A stretch of 64,000 bases of DNA from Nelumbo lutea (lineage: Eukaryota > Streptophyta > Magnoliopsida > Proteales > Nelumbonaceae), in NCBI GenBank assembly GCA_022828595.1, contig JAKGHH010000002.1, positions 107,319,254 to 107,383,253 of the forward strand, read 5' to 3'. Shown in pieces: positions 56,380 to 64,000 of this stretch (the stretch's first letter is position 1; each line of letters begins with the position of its first letter). The notes below the pieces were generated by a model. It saw nothing but the letters and a program-made list of their open reading frames with translations. It was not told where the DNA came from and ran no database searches. The position numbers and the translations under genes are program-made.

Positions 56380-57606
56380 GACCTTGCTACTTCTATCCCT
56401 AAGAAATATTTCAATTTACCAAGGTCCTTTGTTTGAAAATGTTCATGTAGAAAAGTCTTCAACCTATCAATGCCCATTTTATCATTTCTAGTTATAACAA
56501 TACCATCTACATGCACTACCAATAGGATCTTTCCTGCATGAGAGTCATGACTGAAGACTGAATGGTCAACTTGGCACTATTTCATACCAAACTTTCTTTA
56601 CCACCTCACTGAACCTACCAAACCATGTTTGAGGAGACTATTTAAGCCTATAAATAGCATTCTTTTGTCTGCACACCTTACCATCCTCTCCCTGAGAAAC
56701 AAACCCCGGTGGTTGCTCCATATAGATCTCCTCGAGTAGATCACCATGCAAGAAAGCATTCTTGATATCAAGCTAATAGAGGGGCCTACCATACATAGCA
56801 GCAAGAGTGATCACAACACGAATTGAGCCAATCTTAGCAATTGGGGAGGTCTCTATGTAGTCAACACTATAGGTTTGGGAGTACGCTTTGGCAACCAATC
56901 TGGCTTTCAGCTGCTCTACACTACCATTATGAGTTAGAGCTGAGAATTCTTCTTCCATTGCACAGTGCCATCCTAGAGAGGCAAGGGCTTCCTTCCTTAG
57001 GGACAACAACAGAGGATAACAAGGAGATAATCTGGTGATGGGAAGTAGAAAGGTGAGTGAGAGAAACATAATTAGAAATAGGATGAAGGTACAACTATGT
57101 TTACCTTTCTGCAAAGCAATGAGAAGTTCGAGATCAGATACTGGGGGTGAAGCTGGTGTGGTGACAACTACTGGATCTGTCAACGATGATGGAGCTAGAG
57201 GAGTCGGTACATGTGGGTGATATGTATACACTTGATGGATAGGTGGCCGTTCAACAGATGGTGGCACTAGAGGCAAGGACTTGGTCACAACTGGAACAAG
57301 AGGAACAAAATTTGCAATTGGAAGAGGAATGGGAGGAGGTGATGAGGAGGAAGAAACATCACCATACCCCAAGAAAAATGGAGTAGACTCAAAGAAGGTA
57401 ACATTGGCACTCACAAAGGAATGTCGAGAGCTAGGATGATAACATTTATACCCTTTCTGACTCCGGAAATAGCCAAGGAAAATGCACTTAATGGATCGTG
57501 CATCTAACTTGTCCCTTCCTGGCCCCAGATTATGGATGAAGTAGACACACCCAAAAACCCGAGGAGAAAGAGGAAATAGAGACAAGGTAAGAAGCAAAGT
57601 GGTCAA
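56380..57606 (-). pseudogene. Copia linker and reverse transcriptase, broken
   Basis: RVFGCVYFIHNLGPGRDKLD and KCIFLGYFRSQKGYKCYHP precede a Pro-rich linker. Reverse transcriptase then starts at MEEEFSAL, lacks the usual WELVPLP block, and continues with LKARLVAKAYSQTYSVDY and, in another frame, IYMEQPPGFVSQGEDGKV. The catalytic YVDD site (near 56505) now reads HVDG. Confidence 0.7.
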
Positions 57607-57661
57607 GGATAGACGTGGGCATCCGGTTAATCAAGAAGCAAGAAGTAAGCACCGCACCACT

Positions 57662-58184
57662 CTAAAAGGGTTTGGGGACATTCATGTGATGCATGAGAGA
57701 TCGAGATGTTTCCAAAAGTTGACGATTCTTTCTCTTAGCCATCCCCATTTTGTTGTGGGGTGTAGGTACATGAAGTTTGATGGATAATGCCATGTTTGTC
57801 CAATTATTCTTGAAATGATGAAGAGAAATATTCACAGCCATTATTGAAACGAAAAATTTTAATGTGAACACCAAATTGGTTGTAAATCTTAGCATAAAAT
57901 TTTTGAAAAATGATAAACAATTCATTCATTTATTTCATTAAATAGAGCCATGTCATCCTTGAATAATCATCAACAAAAATGACAAAATATTTATATTCAT
58001 TGCATGACATTACTTTATAAGGACCCCAAACATCTAAATGAACCAAAGAAAAAGGACTCGGCATATGGTTATCAACCCTAGGAGTAAAGTGAATATGATG
58101 ATGTTTTTCCAACTGACACGGCTCACAATCCAAAACAGAAAGATGACTCAACGAAAGAACCAAAGACGTCAAAACTTTCAGCAA
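57662..58184 (-). pseudogene. Copia integrase
   Basis: The zinc-binding end (CEPCQLEKHHHIHF), the first catalytic D in HLDVWGP and the second in FVDDYSRMTW are visible (57930-58184). The third block, TPHNKMGMAKRKNRQLLE, follows in the next frame (57662-57925). One frame change lies between the two parts near 57928. Confidence 0.75.
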
Positions 58185-58208
58185 ATGATTACCAAATCGA
58201 CAGTGCCA

Positions 58209-58637
58209 CTAGAGAGGAGAGAGAGATGACTGGAGAGCTGTTGATGTTCTTCCACCATCGTTAAGATAATACAATCCACCAACTTCATGCCCTCCACCAA
58301 TCTTTATCCCCGTCTTGAGATTCTGAAAATCACATGAGGAAGGGTAAAATATAATAGAACAATTAAGAGATTTGGTCAACTTACTAACTGCCATAAGGTT
58401 AAAAGGGACATACAAAACTAAGGATATATGTAAGGGGGTCATGTTAACATTGCCAACACCACAAATGGAGGATGTTGAGCCATTAGCAAGGGTAACAGAT
58501 TGTGATGTTGAGCAATGAGAGAGGAAAGAAAACACATATGAAGTTCCAATCATGTGATCGGAGGCTCTAGAGTCAATAATCCAGGGATTGGGTGTGGATG
58601 CCAGACAAGCCATACTTGAGTGTGCGAGAGTGGCCAT
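58209..58637 (-). pseudogene. Copia protease region
   Basis: WIIDSRASDHMIG is the aspartic protease active site, but the normal DSGA reads DSRA here. LANGSTSSICGVGNV and LYVPFNLMAVSKLT follow as in other Copia proteins. The frame is otherwise open for 142 codons. Confidence 0.75.
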
Positions 58638-58643
58638 GTTCTA

Positions 58644-59761
58644 CTAAGATGTGGCCTGAACAAACCTCTCATTAGTCTCATACTCATCACGGGGAACACT
58701 CATTATCTCCCTCTCGAGAACATCTATAGATGTAGGAAGCATTTGATCAGCTGAACGAGTCTCCTGTTTTAAGCTACTGTCACTAGTCATGGCATGATTG
58801 GCCCAAATTGAAAGTGGACTATGCAAGTCATAGCAATAATTAATGGTATGTCCATCCATACCATAGTGTGTACACCTCATCGGACTCGAACTACGTCCTC
58901 TGCAATGAGCTCCATCCTAAATCTCTACCTCCAGTACGACCACCACCATGGTTATATGTAGGTTGACCATCAACACTCCACCCATATACTAGTTCACTGC
59001 TATCACTACGACCAGACTGAGCTCCCCGAGCTCCACCTCTAACACCATGACCCCTTGATACTACAAAGGTTGATTATCGGAAATACTAGTGTTCTCAGTA
59101 GATCCAATGGAAATCCTCCTAAGTCGAGCAAACACCTCTTCTAAGGAAGTGAGAGCTGACCCTCCTAGTATCTAAGCTCGCACTAGTTCATACTCAGATT
59201 TTATCCTCACCAAAAATCGAGTCACATAAAGTTGTTCTTTCTATTGTTGCTGAATTTTGACGTCAGAAGTGAGGGGGTGATAAACATTCAACTCATTATG
59301 AATGTTTCGCATACTAGCATAGTACTCCTCAAGACTCTGATTACCCTATTGTAGATTAAAGTAATCCTGATACAGCTAATATACTCTGGTTGTATTGTCT
59401 TTACCCGAATACAACTTCTTAGCATGGTCCACACTTCTTTGGTAGTGTCAAGAAACATGAAATTTACACTAATCTTGGGTTCCCTACTGTTCCATAACCA
59501 TGTGATAATCTGTGCATCTTCTTGTCCCTAGTCATCATACTCATGAGAATTGGTGGATGGTTTTTCTTTCCTTATGTATTTCATCTTCTTCTTTGCCTTA
59601 AGAAAAACTTCTACAGGTTTAGCCCAAGGTACATAATTTTCTCCATTCAGTTTAATGGAGGTCATTTGAACATTCAGGTAGTCAGTAGGGACCATCACAT
59701 TAGTCTTGTTGTCATTGCTGTCTCCCATAGCTGAATTCTGATATTGCTGAATTCGACACAC
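58644..59761 (-). pseudogene. Copia gag, broken
   Basis: The N-terminal part (59528-59761) has TSIKLNGENYVPWAKPVEVF, the usual start of Copia gag. The middle is full of stops. The zinc knuckle lies at 58822-58880 as CTHYGMDGHTINYC, where the second Cys of the CX2C unit has become Tyr. Confidence 0.75.
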
Positions 59762-60301
59762 TACACACTAGACCACACCACACACTGAACACACTGGTTT
59801 CAACACTTATTATTACTGAAATTTGCACTCTTTACACCATAAACCCTACCCCACGACTACCTGAAAACTCACCACATTGTTTGAGGTCTACTCCCCCTTT
59901 GAATCACACTGAGAAAAGCATAAACCCTAGCACACTACAATCTGAAATCCCACCATACAATCTGAAATAGACTTATCATTTGATTCACAACAAGAAATTG
60001 CATAGAAATCTCTTACCTAATCACTCAAAAATCAAACCACACAAGACACCCACTGCACCACACGAATCAACCCTCTTCTCTTCATCGATTAGGGGAGGGA
60101 TTCTTAGAAACCACAACAACCAACCACAAACATCACAACTGGAGGCATAGAAGCCTCCAAGGGAAGAGGGTGACAACTCCTTTTCAGCCCTTTCCCTTAT
60201 CTTCAATTGATGGCTAAAAAACCAAGAGAAAACCCTAGATTGGGTGTGTAGAAAACAGAATTCTGGGCAGGTATGATTTGCTCAGTTCAACTCTAATACA
60301 A

Positions 60302-60355
60302 TATTAGGATTTGGTCTGCCCTTGAATCCTATTAGGATGATAACAGTTAGAAGAA

Positions 60356-60396
<41 letters not shown>

Positions 60397-60612
60397 AGAA
60401 GAGAAGAGAAGAAGGGAGAGAAAGGTCAAGTTCAAATGAGAGAAAAATCACCTCTCCCATTTAGCTAGATTTGTTTTATATTACTAATACTGTAGAAAAG
60501 ACACATGTGCCCCTACTTAAGTGAGGGACACTGGATCTAACATAATCTTATACATCAGCAACATAAACATAAGTATAAAGACGGAAATACCCCTACATAC
60601 TTGACACTAACA
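60302..60612 (-). repeat. Copia 5' LTR
   Basis: 311 bp, with a GA run at about 60359-60393. The plus-strand left edge TATTAGG is the same as in the other LTR. The primer site lies just outside. Confidence 0.85.
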
Positions 60613-61177
60613 GATTCCTATTTGGAAAGGGGATCTTTGATTTGATGTTGGTTGTTAGGGGGGCACTACTAGGGGTTTTCCATGTGTTACGCGAGCTCTT
60701 CCTAGGACAAAGTTTCCTTTCATCCAAGGATTGTCATAGTGTATGTGCGCTACTTCCCCTTGTGGGTCTCTTGTATCAACGTGGCACAGATAATGTCAGA
60801 TTGTTGTGGAGGGACGTAGTTGGCTAGGTAAGGTTTATATAGGATGTAGTTGGAATAGGGCTTTTGCAGGGTAAGGGCCACCTACGTCTTGCTTTGGCTT
60901 TCCTCTATCAGGCCCTAGACATATTCTTTGATCTCCAACCGATTGATGGGTGTATCAGTCATTGCTGGGTTGCACACTTCTGCTTGTGTTTGTTTGGAGG
61001 CAGAACATTGGGTTCTCTAGACCATAGTGAGTGCAGATAGGTGGTCAATTTTGAGCGAGTGCTGCTCGGCTTAAGCCATGGGACGACTAGGAGGGGTTAA
61101 TGCAGGTGGGTCCATAAGGGTGAAGGGAGGGTGTTTGGGGGTTGTCAACCTCTGCAACAATAGTTGTAGGGTACTTC

Positions 61178-61400
61178 TCATCTTAGCCTGCATTTGCTCA
61201 ATCTAGTTGAAGCGGGATTCGATGCTGTAAACCTTGTGAGATAGGATGGTGATATCCGCCTGCTCCACCATTTCTTGAGTATCTTGGTCTTTGAGTTATT
61301 CGTTGGAGTCATCGGGGTTCTCATTTTGCTCCTCTGGGATGGGGTAAGATAGATTTTTTGGGCAACCACTCTTCATGATCAAGGACACTAACTAAAGATT
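61178..61400 (-). pseudogene. gag-like scrap of the older retroelement
   Basis: On the minus strand, just inside the LTR, one frame gives KSGCPKNLSYPIPEEQ and, further on, YSIESRFNQIEQMQAK, a charged helical text like the start of a retroelement gag. It is broken and short. Confidence 0.35.
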
Positions 61401-61404
61401 CTAG

Positions 61405-62022
61405 TGTAAATGGGGTGGTAAAGCTAGATGTAGTGATCTCCTCGAAGGACAAAGAAAGACTGAAGGTTGTTAGGTAGTGGAGATAGATAAGGGTCTCAGA
61501 ATAGACAAAATCGTGTGTCGCGGTTTGTTCCCCTTTTTATAGGGGGAGAACCTTAGGCCTTGAAGGGAAGGAACCAAAAGGGGTTTGATTCCTATTTGGA
61601 AAGTGGATATTTTATTCGATGTCGATTGTTAGGGAGACACTATTGGGGGTTCGCCACGTGTCACGTGAGATCTTCCCAGGATGAAGTTTCTTTTCATCCA
61701 AGGGTTCTCATAATATACGTGTGTTACTTCCCCTTGCAGGTCTCTTGTATCGACATGGCACGGGTGGCGTCAAAGCTATTCTGATGTGTTTTGCTTAGTC
61801 TGCTAGGTGTCTTGTTGTGAGTGACTTTGGCTCATTGTAGTCGTGCAATGGTCTTTTAGTCCATCGCAGGTCCGTGATGGCATCAAACTCATTGCAAACT
61901 TGGGATTGGTTGTAGGCTCATTGTAGGCCCTCGGTGGCTTCCGTGTCATCATAGGCATTTCTATAATTCTAGCTTGATGCCTTCAATGCGATCACAAACA
62001 TAGTGAACTATAGGTACTTACA
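61405..62022 (-). repeat. complete LTR of the older retroelement
   Basis: 618 bp. It contains CCCCTTTTTATAGGGGGAG, a likely TATA region, at about 61531. It shares about 370 bp with the split LTR at 55111-55295/60613-60826. In minus orientation it is the 5' LTR. Confidence 0.6.
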
Positions 62023-62110
62023 CCAGGTCTATCTTATACCCTGAAAACTAAAGCTCAATCCATGCAAAAATTTGGGTTGGGTCGGGTCAGTCTCTAGTTG
62101 AACCCTCTCA

Positions 62111-62700
62111 AGTTGCAACTAGACTTGTTCATGGGCTAGGCTTGGGTTGGGCTTGGGCTACCTGAGGCCTCAACCCAATCCCTACCTAAGTTTAGGTTAG
62201 GTCCAAGTTTTCTAGCCCAGGTTTATCCCACAACTCGAAAACTAAAGCCCAACCTATGCAAAAATTCGAGTTGGGTTGGGTCGAGCTTAGGTTGAACCTA
62301 CCCAAAATTGCACCCCTAGTTGCAACTAGACTTGTTCATGGGCTAGGCTTGGGTTGGGCTTGGGCTACCTAAGGCGTCAACCCAATCCCTACCTAAGTTT
62401 AGGTTAGGTCCAAGTTTTCTAGCCCAGGTCTACCCCACACCTCGAAAACTAAAGCCTAACCTATGCAAAAATTTGGGTTGGATTGGGTCGGGCTTAGGTT
62501 GAATCCACCCAAAATTGCACCCCTAGTTGCAACTAGACCTATTCATGGGTCGGGCTGGGTTGGGTTTGGGCCGGGATTTGCCTCTTTATAAATGGAAAAT
62601 CACTAGGCCTGAGCCGAAGCTCAGCCTAACTATCGGTCCTAAATCTTGAACCTGAGCTGAGCCTTGCCCTACCTAAGTTTGGCTTGTTGTGGCTGCACCC
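62111..62700. repeat. 207-bp tandem repeat of GGGTTGGGC type
   Basis: AGTTGCAACTAGACTTGTTC starts units at 62111 and 62318, and AGTTGCAACTAGACCTATTC a third, diverged one at 62525. Each unit ends TTGCACCCCTA, the same right end as the hAT-like elements. The sequence at 54780-55110, on the other side of the retroelement nest, is the left part of the same repeat. Confidence 0.75.
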
Positions 62701-63012
62701 AAACCCCCAAATACTAATTGCATCATGCCATTATCTAAACCCGACCACATAAGACCATAATAGTAAAATAATCAACATTTCATATATTTGTGATGAAAGA
62801 AGTAAATATATAATCTGTTTATGAAAGAAATAAATTCTTTCCTAAGATGTATAAACACTACAAATAAAGAAATAATAGACTAAAATGCAAAACTAACATT
62901 TCAAAAATATAGGATTCATGCCATAAATATAAATGTAATAAAAAGACAATATATAAATTGGTTATAAAAGAATTAAGTCTACTCCAATATAATATATCTA
63001 CACACACGCGCG

Positions 63013-63071
<59 letters not shown>

Positions 63072-64000
63072 AGATTCACATATTCACGGATTTACTTAAA
63101 CCTATCTTATAGGTTTTATTTTACTAAAACAACCCTTATAGTTTGCAACCTATTTACTTAACTGACCTTTTACTAAGAAGTGTTTGTTTTTCCATCTAAA
63201 AATATTCAAAATCATGAGTCCTTGATTGTTTATTCCAAAATTAACCCTGAGGCCCTAACACTTCTTCATCCAAAAGAACAAAATTGACCAAATAGAGCCA
63301 AATAGGGTGGTTGCTCATGCCTTAATAGGTGCAAAAATGATATTTCGATTTTTATTTTCTTTCGGATGGATATTAGGTTCAAAATTATCATTTTCTACTA
63401 TCGTCTAATGGAAGGTCTATTGCAAACCTCAGGGCTCATATGCCCAGCTAGGGTTATTAACGGATTAAATTCAATAAAATATGAATTTGATTTGATTGTT
63501 GAAAACTTGCATCAGAATCCAATAAATCTAGTCAGATTTGAAGACCTTAGATTTGAATTCAAATCTTAATGGACTCGGATCATATTCGGGTTTAACCCGA
63601 CTATCCAATTTATCTTTTTAAAATACAAAAAATTAAAAAGTTAATTACTTTTCAACTTGTATATATAATAAATTAATGTAATTATGTAAATATAATATAG
63701 TGAATTTATTATATATATATAAATTCATATAAAATATCATATATAAAATATATTTTTTATATAAATATTAAAATATAATAAGATTTGGATTTTAATCGAA
63801 TTACATACATGGAATCAAAACTGAATCCAATCCAATGATTAATCAGATATAGATTACAAAATCCGAATCTAATCTTGATTATATAATTAAACACATCATC
63901 TGAATCCATTTAATCAGATATGTTGAATTGGGCTGTAGATTTTTTAGGTATCATTGATAAGAATATGCCTAACCGCATCCCCTTAACCAAAACCTTGCTT
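62701..64000. other. AT-rich, (TA)n microsatellite, no gene
   Basis: A pure TA run of about 52 bp lies at 63016-63067, next to CACACACGCGCGC. From 63450 to 63920 GAATTTGAT/AATCCGAATCT words recall the hAT-like interiors, but no ends were found. No coding pattern. Confidence 0.5.

Larger units (their letters stand above)
55296..60612 (-). mobile_element. Copia LTR retrotransposon, complete in layout but defective
   Basis: LTRs at 55296-55595 and 60302-60612 (about 300 and 311 bp) differ mainly in a GA microsatellite. In minus orientation each starts TGTTAGTGTC and ends CCTAATA. Next to the right LTR is TTGTATTAGAGTT (60282-60301 region), a drifted Met-tRNA primer site. Next to the left LTR is the polypurine tract CTCCAGCTTGAGGGGGAG (55596-55613, minus). 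Domains follow the Copia order gag, protease, integrase, reverse transcriptase, RNase H. Several stops and changed key residues make it inactive. It sits inside an LTR of the older element; an empty version of the same site is at 61581-61595. No target duplication is visible. Confidence 0.88.
55111..62022 (-). mobile_element. older LTR retroelement remnant hosting a Copia insertion
   Basis: One LTR (61405-62022, 618 bp) starts TGTAAATGGGG and ends GTACTTACA, so it has TG...CA ends. The other LTR (55111-55295 plus 60613 to about 60826) is cut in two by the Copia element and has lost its last third. The 5-bp flanks CCATG (55106-55110) and CCAGG (62023-62027) look like a target duplication with one change. 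Between the LTRs only a gag-like scrap is left (61178-61400, minus). The superfamily is not certain. Confidence 0.65.

Noticed and set aside
63016..63067. (TA)n run as a possible replication origin or terminator
   Set aside because: Simple microsatellite; nothing around it supports a function.
1..64000. Organellar inserts, integrated virus sequences, rRNA genes
   Set aside because: None of the expected genes or motifs was seen on either strand by eye.

Overview
This is nuclear DNA of a flowering plant. The evidence is split genes with GT-AG introns, plant-specific protein families (mTERF, MYB-CC, a two-RRM UBA2-type RNA-binding protein) and plant-type transposons (L1 and RTE LINEs, Copia and other LTR elements, a Helitron, hAT-like elements, MITEs). 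Very long, transposon-filled introns in an AT-rich background would suit a magnoliid or early-diverging eudicot; that placement is inference.

Layout. Positions 3-401 are the 3' end of an mTERF gene on the + strand. 6025-6340 is a possible 56-residue two-exon gene that I do not recognise. 8599-20412 (minus) is a six-exon UBA2-type gene with intact splice sites but three frameshifts, so probably a pseudogene; its 9.3-kb first intron is full of LINE and Copia pieces. 20.9-34.9 kb is transposon debris. 34975-44211 (minus) is a complete seven-exon MYB-CC transcription factor (PHR1-LIKE, PHL5 type, 423 residues); its 7.4-kb fourth intron holds an L1, RTE pieces, a Helitron and a SINE-like unit. 44.2-64 kb has no host gene that I can support and ends in a three-level retroelement nest: a Copia element (55296-60612) inside an LTR of an older retroelement (55111-62022), itself inside a GGGTTGGGC-type repeat.

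The most unusual signal is a family of about a dozen short elements that start TAGGGGTG and end CACCCCTA. Their interiors differ completely in composition from copy to copy. Several are flanked by 8-bp direct repeats (8/8 at 31812-32197 and 46247-46788, 8/8 at 4260-4879, 7/8 at 26277-26403 and 53352-53818, 6/8 at 16365-16475, 23554-25616 and 50659-51166). Short YAGGG-type ends with an 8-bp target duplication point to non-autonomous hAT elements. Two insertions in the window can be checked by reading frame, because removing them rejoins the host LINE protein: a hAT-like element in an L1 reverse transcriptase at its FADD motif, and a Helitron in an RTE element.

Coordinates of exons come from splice motifs plus continuity of known protein families. 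Transposon outer edges are approximate unless a target duplication is given. All statements about families are from recognition by eye; no search was run.
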